This document shows, in pieces, positions 56,309-64,000 of a stretch of DNA of 64,000 nucleotides. How positions within the stretch are numbered: the stretch's first letter is position 1; each line of letters opens with the position of its first letter. This DNA comes from Acidimicrobiia bacterium (GTDB taxonomy: Bacteria > Actinomycetota > Acidimicrobiia > Acidimicrobiales > Poriferisodalaceae). The notes beneath the pieces were generated by a model, which made no database searches, was not told the DNA's origin, and saw only the letters and a list, made by a program, of their open reading frames with translations. The stretch lies in contig JAJEEO010000007.1 of assembly GCA_022820925.1 (NCBI GenBank), positions 149,279 to 213,278 on the forward strand, read 5' to 3'. Position numbers and translations under genes: made by a program.

Positions 56309-58642
56309 CTAGGTATCCGCGGTGATCACCACCAGCAGCTCGCCGTTGTCGACCTGGTCGCCGACGTGGGCCCGAACCTCGGCCACCTCGCCGGCGGCGG
56401 GCGCGGTGATCTGGTGCTCCATCTTCATGGCCTCCATCACCACCAGTACTTGGCCCTCGCTGACTCGGTCTCCGGCAGCGACGTTGACGATCAGCACCTT
56501 GCCCGGCATCGGCGCCACGAGGCCGCCCTCGACACTCTCCGCGTCGGGGTCGGGGAAGCGGGACCGCTGCACCAAGGTGACCGATCCGCCGACGGGTCCT
56601 GTCGCGTACCAGCGGCTGCCGCGGCGGCTGACCTCCCATGCTCCGCGAAACCCCGCAAGCCCGGGAACCGGCACCTCCACGTCGACGGTTGCGTCCACGT
56701 CGTGCGCGTACACGCCTTCGGCCCCCACGGCGTCGGACGAGGGCGCGTCTGCATTGGTGAGGGGGCGGAGCGTGATGTCGTGGACCCGCACCGACCAATC
56801 GCTGTGCGCCGGAGCATCGGCTGCGTCAGCAGACTCCTCTGCGCCGGAGGTGTCGCCGGTGTCGTCACCGATGCCCGCGTACGGCCCTGTCTGGGGCAGT
56901 GATCCGACTCGCATCTTCCAGGTGCCGTCACGCTGGCGGCGGTACTGCACGCTGGCCTCGATGAGCTCGCTCCCGATCGCAGCCGACAGCGGCAGCACCT
57001 CGTCGGGCATGACGCTGTTGCGGTACCCCGACGACATGAAGTCCAGTCGGATGGCGTCACGCCGGTTGCATTCCTGGGAGACCAGCGCGACTGCGGCAGC
57101 GGCCGTGTGGACGAACATCGGGTGGCGAGCCGGTTCGGTGGCAGCGAGCCCGCCGTCCGCCCCGGTGGCGCCGAAGTACACCCGGTCGATGAAGTCCGTC
57201 GTGGTGTCGCCGGCGAGGAACTCATCGCTGCGCAGCACGGCGCACAGGAAGTCACGATTGGTGACGACGCCGCCCAGACGTGTGCGGTCGAGAGCCGACG
57301 CCAGCCCGAGCGCGGCCTCTGTGCGCGTCGGCGCCGCCACGATCACCTTGGCCAGCATCGGGTCAAACTCGGTGCCGATCACCGACCCCGGCTCGATGCC
57401 CGAGTCGAAGCGCGCCCATGACGACGCCGAGTTCGGGCCGCCCGTGGCGGGCAGACCGTCCGACGTGTCATCGGCGCACTTGCGGGTGCTCCGCGCCACG
57501 CTGTCGGCGAGAGAGCGGAAACCGGTCGCGGGCCGCCACAGATCGATGGTGCCGGTCTGCGGAAGGAAGCCCGACGCAGGATCCTCGGCGTACAGACGCG
57601 CCTCGATGGCGTGGCCGCAGATGCCGATGTCGGCCTGTCCGTAGCCCAGCGGTTCGCCCGCGGCAATGCGGATCTGCTCCCGCACGAGGTCGAGGCCGGT
57701 GATCTCCTCAGTGACCGGGTGCTCCACCTGCAGCCGGGTATTGACTTCGAGGAACCAGAACTCGGCATCGTCGCCGCTGCCCTCGAGCAAGAACTCCACC
57801 GTTCCCGCTGAGCAGTAGCCGATCGTGCTGACTGCGGCCACCGCCGCCGCGCCCATTCGCTCGCGCAGCGCTGGCGTGACGGCGGGAGACGGGGCTTCCT
57901 CGATGACCTTCTGATGCCGCCGCTGGATCGAGCACTCCCGCTCGAAGCAGTGAATGATGTTCCCTCGCGTGTCGCCCAGCACCTGGATCTCGACATGGCG
58001 CGGGGCCGCCAGGTAGCGCTCCAAGAACACGGTGTCATCGCCGAACGCGCCGGCGGCCTCGCGCCGCGCAGCGGCGACAGCATCGGCGAGCGTGCTCGGC
58101 TCGTCGACGATGCGCATGCCCTTGCCGCCCCCGCCCGCTGAGGCCTTCACCAGCACCGGAAAGCCGATGTCGATTGCGGCGGCCGCCAAGCGCTCGCCGT
58201 CCATGTCGTCGGTGACAGCTATCGATGGCAGGGTCGGCACGCCCGCTGCGGTCATGGTCTCCTTGGCAGCCAGCTTGTCGCCCATGGCGGCGATGGCCTC
58301 GGGCGGCGGGCCGACCCAGACGAGTCCGGCGTCGATGACCGCTTGGGCGAACTCGGCGTTCTCCGACAGGAATCCGTAGCCGGGGTGCACCGCGTCGGCA
58401 TCGCTGGCCTCCGCCGCGGCGATGACCTTGTGTGCTGACAGGTAGGTGTCGGTGGCGGTGCGGCCTCCGAGTGGCACCGACAGATCGGCGTCGGTCACGA
58501 AGGGCGCTTCGGCGTCGCCGTCGGCGTACACCGCCACGGTCGAGATGCCCATTGCTCGTGCGGCGCGGAAGATCCGGCGGGCGATCTCGCCGCGGTTCGC
58601 GACCAGCAGGCGTCGTATCGGCCGAATCTCGGATTCGCTCAT
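56309..58642 (-). CDS. acyl-CoA carboxylase alpha subunit (biotin carboxylase + BCCP)
   Basis: LLVANRGEIARRIFRAARAMGI, HPGYGFLSENAEFA, KASAGGGGKGMRIV, FLEVNTRLQVEHPVTEEITGLDLV, VLVVMEAMKMEHQI biotinyl motif. Confidence 0.96.
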   Translation of the reverse strand: MSESEIRPIRRLLVANRGEIARRIFRAARAMGISTVAVYADGDAEAPFVTDADLSVPLGGRTATDTYLSAHKVIAAAEASDADAVHPGYGFLSENAEFAQAVIDAGLVWVGPPPEAIAAMGDKLAAKETMTAAGVPTLPSIAVTDDMDGERLAAAAIDIGFPVLVKASAGGGGKGMRIVDEPSTLADAVAAARREAAGAFGDDTVFLERYLAAPRHVEIQVLGDTRGNIIHCFERECSIQRRHQKVIEEAPSPAVTPALRERMGAAAVAAVSTIGYCSAGTVEFLLEGSGDDAEFWFLEVNTRLQVEHPVTEEITGLDLVREQIRIAAGEPLGYGQADIGICGHAIEARLYAEDPASGFLPQTGTIDLWRPATGFRSLADSVARSTRKCADDTSDGLPATGGPNSASSWARFDSGIEPGSVIGTEFDPMLAKVIVAAPTRTEAALGLASALDRTRLGGVVTNRDFLCAVLRSDEFLAGDTTTDFIDRVYFGATGADGGLAATEPARHPMFVHTAAAAVALVSQECNRRDAIRLDFMSSGYRNSVMPDEVLPLSAAIGSELIEASVQYRRQRDGTWKMRVGSLPQTGPYAGIGDDTGDTSGAEESADAADAPAHSDWSVRVHDITLRPLTNADAPSSDAVGAEGVYAHDVDATVDVEVPVPGLAGFRGAWEVSRRGSRWYATGPVGGSVTLVQRSRFPDPDAESVEGGLVAPMPGKVLIVNVAAGDRVSEGQVLVVMEAMKMEHQITAPAAGEVAEVRAHVGDQVDNGELLVVITADT

Positions 58643-58665
58643 ACCCAGCCGCCCTTACATCCGGA
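58634..58665 (-). repeat. 32-bp direct duplication, copy 1 (start of carboxylase alpha)
   Basis: TTCGCTCATACCCAGCCGCCCTTACATCCGGA, identical to 58699..58730. Confidence 0.95.
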
Positions 58666-58698
58666 GGACCTGTGTTGTTGCGGCGTCTTCGGTCGTGT

Positions 58699-58730
58699 TT
58701 CGCTCATACCCAGCCGCCCTTACATCCGGA
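58699..58730 (-). repeat. 32-bp direct duplication, copy 2 (end of carboxylase beta)
   Basis: Identical 32-mer, offset 65 bp from copy 1. Confidence 0.95.
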
Positions 58731-60345
58731 AGACGCCGAACCCGTCGGCGCCCTTGATCACGTTGTTGTGGCAGGCCGACAGCGACATTGCGATCACGTC
58801 CCGGGTGTCACGAGGGTCGATCACACCGTCGTCGGTGACTCGCCCGGTGGCATATGGAGCCAGCGACTTCAGCTCGTGGTAATGCTCGACCTGCTCGGTG
58901 ATCTTGCGGTCGGCTTCGGTGTCGAATTCGATGCCGCGGCGCATCGCCTGGCCCCGCCGCACGATCGACATTACGCCGGCGATCTGCTTCGGACCCATGA
59001 TGGCGATCTTGGCGGTCGGCCACAGGTAGGTGAAGCGAGTGTTGAACGCCCGCCCCGACATGCCGTAGTTCCCCGCGCCGTAGCTGTTGCCCAGGATGAC
59101 GGTGATGTGGGGCACCATCGAGTTGGACACGGCGTTGATCATCTTGGAGCCGTTCTTGACGATCCCGCCCTGCTCGAAGTCCTTGCCGACCATGTAGCCG
59201 GTGATGTTCTGCAGAAACACCAGCGGGATGTCCTGCTGATTGCAGAGCTGGATGAACTGGGTGGCCTTCTCGGAGCTGTCGCTGAACAGCGGGCCGTTGT
59301 TGCCCAGGATCCCTACGGGGAAGCCGTGCACCGACGCCCAGCCGCAGATGAGCGTGGTGCCGTAGCGGGCCTTGAACTCCTCGAAGCGGGAGCCGTCGGT
59401 GATGCGAGCGATCACCTCGCGGCAGTCGATCATCGCCTGGAGGTCCCGCGGCATCAGCCCGAGCAGCTCTTCGGGATCGTGGATCGGGGGATCGGCCGGC
59501 ATGGTGGGCCCGGGACCCAGCTTGCGCCAGTTCAGATGCGCCACGACCTCCCGGCAGATGCGCAGGGCATCGGCTTCGTCCTCGGCCAGGTAGTCGGCGA
59601 GGCCCGAGATCTCGGCGTGCATCTGCGCCCCGCCGAGCGTCTCGTCGTCGGAGTCCTCGCCGGTGGCCATCTTCACCAGCGGCGGCCCGCCCAAGAAGAC
59701 CTTGGACTGGTTGCGGATGAAGATGTTGTAATCGCTCATCCCCGGCTGGTATGCGCCCCCCGCCGTCGAGCTGCCGAACACCACCGAGATCGAGGGGATC
59801 TTCATCTTCGACAGCTCGGTGACGTCGTAGAAGAGCCGGCCGGACTCGGCGAAGTGGCTCTCCTGTTCGAGCATCTGGCGCTCAGGGTCGTCGTCGCCGC
59901 GCAGGTCGCCTCCCGCCGATTCCACGAATTGGATGTACGGCATGCGGTTGTCGCGGGAGATCTCGATGGCCCGCATGATCTTGCGCCCGGCGAACACCGT
60001 GATCGCCCCACCGAGCACGGTGGGGTCGTTGCCTTCGATCATGCACTCGACGCCGTTCACGACGCCGATGCCCATCACCAGCCCGCCCCCGACGGCGTAG
60101 TTCGAGCAGTAGCCCGCCAGCGAGCTGATCTCGTAGAAGGGCGAGTCGCGGTCGAGCACCATGGCGATGCGTTCGCGCACCGGCATCTTGTCGCGGCTGC
60201 GCATGCGTGCCATGGCCCGCGGCCCGCCGCCGGCTGCGGCTTGTTGCTGCAGCTCGTCAAGCTCGACGAGCTGCTCGCGCATGTCGTCGCAGTTCTTGGT
60301 GAACCACTCGGCGGAGGTGTCGATGTGGGATCGCAGTACCGGCAT
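58720..60345 (-). CDS. acyl-CoA carboxylase beta subunit (methylcrotonyl/geranyl-CoA carboxylase-like)
   Basis: RERIAMVLDRDSPFYEISSLAGY, YIQFVESAGGDL, GSSTAGGAYQPGMSDYNIF, ILGNNGPLFSDSSEKATQFIQLCNQQDIPLVFLQNITGYMVG. Confidence 0.94.
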   Translation of the reverse strand: MPVLRSHIDTSAEWFTKNCDDMREQLVELDELQQQAAAGGGPRAMARMRSRDKMPVRERIAMVLDRDSPFYEISSLAGYCSNYAVGGGLVMGIGVVNGVECMIEGNDPTVLGGAITVFAGRKIMRAIEISRDNRMPYIQFVESAGGDLRGDDDPERQMLEQESHFAESGRLFYDVTELSKMKIPSISVVFGSSTAGGAYQPGMSDYNIFIRNQSKVFLGGPPLVKMATGEDSDDETLGGAQMHAEISGLADYLAEDEADALRICREVVAHLNWRKLGPGPTMPADPPIHDPEELLGLMPRDLQAMIDCREVIARITDGSRFEEFKARYGTTLICGWASVHGFPVGILGNNGPLFSDSSEKATQFIQLCNQQDIPLVFLQNITGYMVGKDFEQGGIVKNGSKMINAVSNSMVPHITVILGNSYGAGNYGMSGRAFNTRFTYLWPTAKIAIMGPKQIAGVMSIVRRGQAMRRGIEFDTEADRKITEQVEHYHELKSLAPYATGRVTDDGVIDPRDTRDVIAMSLSACHNNVIKGADGFGVFRM

Positions 60346-60469
60346 GTAACTCCCGCGGGCTCGCAGCGCTCCCGCCTGTGCCCCACCAGCCGGGCACGCA
60401 GACGCGAACTGCCGAATTCTGCATGACCGAGCCCGCCTTTGCCTACCTAGCTGCCATAACCTCGCCGGG

Positions 60470-60655
60470 GTGTCTCGGGACTCGGCGTTTGTGGAAGAAC
60501 AAGCTGCGCTCTATGCGGCAACGCACTCGCTGCAGCCCACCGAGGTGCAGCGTGAACTGATCGCGGAGACGGCGTCGCTCGGCCGGGTGGCCGGCATGCA
60601 GATCGGCCCGCTGCCTATCGGCGATGGCCTGACGATGATCAGCCCCAAGCGATAG
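60470..60655 (+). pseudogene. truncated N-terminal remnant of a class I O-methyltransferase
   Basis: 61 codons: RDSAFVEEQAALYAATHSLQPTEVQRELIAETASLGRVAGMQIGP resembles the leading segment of Methyltransf_3/COMT-type enzymes, then stops; no SAM-binding core follows. Confidence 0.45.
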
Positions 60656-60678
60656 CCCCCCGCAATAGCATCCCGGCC

Positions 60679-61476
60679 GTGAACGATCAGGCTGCGTGGC
60701 CCATCGAGACGCACATCCTGCACCGGCCCGATGCCGTCCGCAGCTACCAGGTGTGGGTGGCGCTGCCGATGGGCTACCGGCCCGATGCAACCAACCCGTA
60801 CCCGCTCGTCGTCTGCTGTGACGCACCATGGACGTTCGGGACTGCGGTGGACACCACCCGCATCCTGTCCATGTCGCGGGAGACGCCCCGCTGCGTGGTG
60901 GCCGGCATCGCGCACGACACGCCCGACATGCGCGAGATGCTCGACCTGCGGGCCATCGACTACACCGTGACACCTGCTGAGGCGCCTCCGATGACCGGCA
61001 TCCGCGCACCGGCCGCCGAGACCGGTCAGGCAGAGCCATTCCGCCAATGGCTCGCCGACGACGTGATGCCGCTGCTCTACGACCGGTACCACGTCGGCGA
61101 GCCCACCTATGTCGGCCATTCGTTCACGGCACTGTTCGGCCTGCACGTGCTGTTCAACGCACCCGACATGTTCGCCCGCTACCTGCTGGCCAGCCCGTCG
61201 GTGTGGTGGGACCGAGAAGAATCAGGCGAAGGGGTCATGTTCCGCCTCGAGGAAGAGCACCACGCCGCTGGAGGAGACCCCGCCGTGAAGGTGTTCATGT
61301 CGATGGGAGAGCACGAGACCGACGAGTACTCGCCCCAGGCCAGGTTCTGGGACCAGTTCTCGGCCCGCGGCTACCGCAACATCGAGTCGACCTGGCACGT
61401 CTTCCCGGGCGAGAACCACAACACCGTGGTCGGCCCGGCCGTCAGCCGGGGTTTGCGGGTCCTCTACGCCGACTGA
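60679..61476 (+). CDS. putative esterase (alpha/beta hydrolase, esterase D/enterochelin esterase-like)
   Basis: VWVALPMGYRPDATNPYPLVVCCD, PTYVGHSFTALFGLHVLF, LLASPSVWWD; GTG start with TAGCAT 7 nt upstream. Confidence 0.85.
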   Translation: MNDQAAWPIETHILHRPDAVRSYQVWVALPMGYRPDATNPYPLVVCCDAPWTFGTAVDTTRILSMSRETPRCVVAGIAHDTPDMREMLDLRAIDYTVTPAEAPPMTGIRAPAAETGQAEPFRQWLADDVMPLLYDRYHVGEPTYVGHSFTALFGLHVLFNAPDMFARYLLASPSVWWDREESGEGVMFRLEEEHHAAGGDPAVKVFMSMGEHETDEYSPQARFWDQFSARGYRNIESTWHVFPGENHNTVVGPAVSRGLRVLYAD

Positions 61477-61575
61477 GCCTCTCCGGCTTGCCGCGCCCCA
61501 CTGCCATCCGGCTGCGCCGCCGGTGGAGGTGGGGCAGAATGGGCGCGTCGCAAGGGGCAATGGGGAGGCCGTGAC

Positions 61576-62727
61576 ATGGCCATGACTGAGGAACGCAAGA
61601 GCCTGGGGCCGCTGGCAGCCAACGGCAAGGTGCCGGTGTACGACGCCGACGCGCACATCGCCGAGCCGACGTCGGTGTGGGAGTACTACGCCGATCCCAA
61701 GTACCGGGAACTGATCTTGCAGTGCCGGATCATGGACGACGGCACGGATGCGGCCTTCGCCGAGGGCAAGAAGCTGCGCCACGGGATCGCGTCGGCGTGC
61801 ATCCCGGACGCATACGGCACCGACGTCACTTGGGACGACATCGTGCCCGGCAGCTACGACCCAGCCGCACGCCTGTCAGTCATGGACGACGAGGGCCTCG
61901 ACGCGGCGCTGATGTTCCCGTCGCTCATGCTGATCACGGGCGACATCAACGATCCCGATATCGCAGTCGAGAATGCGCGTGCATACAACCGCTGGATGAC
62001 CGACTTCTGCTCGGAGGACCCGAACCGGCTGTTCGGCATGGGCGTCTGCCCGCTGCAATCAGTCGACGGGGCTGTGGCCGTGATCGAAGAGGTCGCCAAC
62101 GCCGGACTGACCGGCATCACCTTCCGACCCGAGCGGTATAACGGGCTCGAGCTGTTCTCCGACGACATGTACCGCGTGTGGTCGGCCGCCGAGCACCACG
62201 ACCTGACCGTGGGCATCCACGGCAGCTTCGGCTCGGGCATGCCGAGCTTCGCCAAGACCCGCTACGAGAACCAGTTCTACGTCCACATGGTCTGCCACCC
62301 GTTCGAGCAGATGGCCTCGGTGATGGAGATGGTGGCCTCCGGCGTGCTCGACGACCACCCCATGCTGCGAGTGGGCTTCTTCGAGTCCGGCCTGGGCTGG
62401 CTGCCGTACTGGCTGGATCGCCTCGATGAGCACAAGGAGGCCATGGGCCACCTCGTGCCCCGGCTGAAGCGCGACCCTACGGAGATCTTCTCCGAGCAGT
62501 GCTTCGTGACCATGGAAGCCGGCGAGGGCGAGGCTTTCGAGCAGGTCGCCGCGATGGGCCTGGCGCACACCGTGGTGTGGGGCTCGGACTACCCCCACTA
62601 CGACTGCACCTTCCCCGGCGCACTCGCTGAGCTCAACGAGACCTTCGAAGGCTTCGACGACGAGGTGAGCGCCCTGCGCGACGAGGTCGTCTACACCAAC
62701 GCCCGCCGCTTCATGGGGCTCTCGTAG
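61576..62727 (+). CDS. amidohydrolase family protein
   Basis: VYDADAHIAEPTSVWEYYADPKYR, ALMFPSLMLITGD, FRPERYNGLELFSDDMYRVWSAAEHHDLTVGIHG, VWGSDYPHYDCTFPG. Confidence 0.92.
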   Translation: MAMTEERKSLGPLAANGKVPVYDADAHIAEPTSVWEYYADPKYRELILQCRIMDDGTDAAFAEGKKLRHGIASACIPDAYGTDVTWDDIVPGSYDPAARLSVMDDEGLDAALMFPSLMLITGDINDPDIAVENARAYNRWMTDFCSEDPNRLFGMGVCPLQSVDGAVAVIEEVANAGLTGITFRPERYNGLELFSDDMYRVWSAAEHHDLTVGIHGSFGSGMPSFAKTRYENQFYVHMVCHPFEQMASVMEMVASGVLDDHPMLRVGFFESGLGWLPYWLDRLDEHKEAMGHLVPRLKRDPTEIFSEQCFVTMEAGEGEAFEQVAAMGLAHTVVWGSDYPHYDCTFPGALAELNETFEGFDDEVSALRDEVVYTNARRFMGLS

Positions 62728-62734
62728 CCCCATG
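62712..62734. terminator. hairpin spanning the amidohydrolase stop codon
   Basis: CATGGGGCT-CTCGT-AGCCCCATG, 9-bp perfect arms; TAG 62725..62727 at the loop boundary. Confidence 0.6.
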
Positions 62735-62748
62735 AGCATCAGGCACAG

Positions 62749-62767
62749 CATGGGGCTCTCGTAGCCC
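62749..62767 (+). repeat. 19-bp direct repeat of the amidohydrolase 3' end (62712..62730)
   Basis: CATGGGGCTCTCGTAGCCC occurs at both positions, period 37 bp. Confidence 0.9.
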
Positions 62768-62844
62768 TAGGTCCGGCGTCTCGAAACGGCGCTGTCTCCG
62801 ATCAGGCGGCGCAAGCCACGGCTTCAACTGCGACGCCGGCGCGG

Positions 62845-63261
62845 TCAGCTGTGGACGGTGAAAGCTTGGCGACGATCTCGGCCAAATCGGTAGACGGAGA
62901 AATCACTGTCGAGCGAGATGGCTTCGTGAATGCCCATCCGCTGCATGATTGACCAGCTCGTGCGATCCACCAAGGAGAAGCGCTGGTCTGCGAATGCTGC
63001 GCCGATGCTGGCGGCGGTCTCGAGATCGGCCACGATCGCTGGCTCGACACGGGCGATGCCCATGCGGATGCCGTTCACCAGGCGCTCGGCCGCTTCCCGA
63101 CCGAGTCGGCGCGTTGCAAGGAACCACGTCTCGATCAGTACGTGATCGCTCGTAAGCAGTTGTCCTTCGAACTCTCGGATTCGACGCGCAGCACGCTCGT
63201 GTCCGGAGTCATCCGCATCCGCTGCTGCGTACCAAGCGGAGGTGTCGACGAAGACGCTCAT
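62845..63261 (-). CDS. PIN-domain toxin (VapC-like)
   Basis: MSVFVDTSAWYAAADADDSGHERAARRI...LLTSDHVLIETWFLATRRLG...FSLVDRTSWSIMQRMGIHEAISLDSDFSVYRF. Confidence 0.93.
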   Translation of the reverse strand: MSVFVDTSAWYAAADADDSGHERAARRIREFEGQLLTSDHVLIETWFLATRRLGREAAERLVNGIRMGIARVEPAIVADLETAASIGAAFADQRFSLVDRTSWSIMQRMGIHEAISLDSDFSVYRFGRDRRQAFTVHS

Positions 63262-63500
63262 CGAGACTCATGAAGCGCTGCCACGGCGTCCGCGGTCGCC
63301 GCGACGCGGTCGGTGGCGATGTCACTGCCTCCGGAGCGGCCGATGCCGATGATGGCCGAAACATCTGCCGTCACAGCGCCTCGCTCCTGGTCACGGTCGA
63401 CGAGCTGCCGGATGTACTCGGCCATCGTGACACCCAGCGCGGCAGCCTTCTGCTTGACCATGGCGTGCTGCTCGGCACTCAGCGAAATTTGTGTACGCAT
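63258..63500 (-). CDS. ribbon-helix-helix antitoxin (VapB-like)
   Basis: MRTQISLSAEQHAMVKQKAAALGVTMAEYIRQLVDRDQE; ATGA overlap with the PIN toxin. Confidence 0.88.
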   Translation of the reverse strand: MRTQISLSAEQHAMVKQKAAALGVTMAEYIRQLVDRDQERGAVTADVSAIIGIGRSGGSDIATDRVAATADAVAALHESR

Positions 63501-63502
63501 GG

Positions 63503-63517
63503 TGTTACATCATAACA
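63503..63517. promoter_or_regulatory. inverted repeat, probable TA autoregulatory operator
   Basis: TGTTA-CATCA-TAACA directly upstream of the antitoxin start, overlapping a TATGAT-like -10 on the minus strand. Confidence 0.5.
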
Positions 63518-63867
63518 TCGTTTCAGTAATCAGGGTTCGGTGGCTGCCTGCCACATCTCGGCATTCAGGAAAATGAACGCCGAGAACACCAGCAGTCTCC
63601 GGAGCGACTTGGCCAGCAGCGTCATCATCTGACCCACCCGGCGCCTCAGTTGGCCTACCGACGACCGCACCCTCGGCCATCGGCGTCAGGTCTTGCGTCG
63701 GCATCTTCTTCAGGGGAAATTCCGCAAAGCGCTGCCGATACTGCGCGGCAGATCGAGCGGAAAAGCCGAGTTCCAACCTTGTGACGGTCGAGATTCGTAC
63801 CAGTCCGCGTTGGATTCTCGAGAACCACTCAGCGGCATCGGATGCGGTATCAAGACGAACTAGTGCT

Positions 63868-64000
63868 GTGGCCGGTTACGTGTGGGGGGTTGGTGTCCGC
63901 GTGGTGGGGTGTGTGGTGTGGTTTGGTCGGGGGTATGAGTGAGCGTGTTCGGGTTCGCCGGCTGACCCATGAAGAGGGCCGGGCGTTGCAGCAGATCGTG
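63868..64000 (+). mobile_element. left end of an IS630-like insertion sequence, truncated by window edge (left boundary approximate)
   Basis: Possible left end near the CTAG at about 63868 followed by a G/T-rich leader, then ATG 63935 encoding MSERVRVRRLTHEEGRALQQIV, typical of IS630-like transposase N-termini. Confidence 0.6.

Noticed and set aside
63510-63776. 88-aa minus ORF between antitoxin and IS
   Set aside because: No recognisable domain, weak start context; kept as unannotated junction sequence.
1-64000. CRISPR arrays, rRNA, tRNA, prophage
   Set aside because: No regularly spaced repeats, rRNA-like segments or phage structural genes seen on reading; tRNAs not confidently detectable by eye, so none claimed.

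Overview
High-GC actinobacterial chromosomal window, probably an Acidimicrobiia-like lineage (inference from gene content and codon bias only). It is densely packed with accessory catabolic genes: four luciferase-like flavin/F420 monooxygenases, a Baeyer-Villiger-type FMO, a P450, a haloalkane dehalogenase, an orphan CoxL-type molybdoenzyme subunit, three tandem-fused CaiB/BaiF CoA-transferases, thiolase + DUF35, acyl-CoA ligase, acyl-CoA carboxylase alpha/beta, several esterases and amidohydrolases, a PQQ dehydrogenase, MFS and ABC transporters. Housekeeping genes are QueF, Dtd, RidA, HU and a CBS-less IMPDH/GMP reductase. The right edge holds a VapBC-like toxin-antitoxin pair and the start of an IS630-like transposase. 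Points most worth a second look: (i) an NCS2 permease with a C-terminal anti-sigma/HATPase-like domain, close to a SulP permease with a STAS domain that keeps the phosphorylatable Ser; (ii) a single polypeptide reading as winged-HTH, TM helix, then extracellular glycoside-hydrolase domain; (iii) an intergenic dispersed repeat of about 65 bp in three copies that is translated in ORF calls as 'AKPWPERPVSE'; (iv) a recurrent TANNNT box 6-10 nt upstream of start codons (leaderless or near-leaderless), sometimes paired with perfect palindromes, including a 28-bp bidirectional start-to-start spacer; (v) repeated hairpins that embed stop codons, and short duplications at gene ends. All calls come from reading the sequence and supplied translations; no database search was run.
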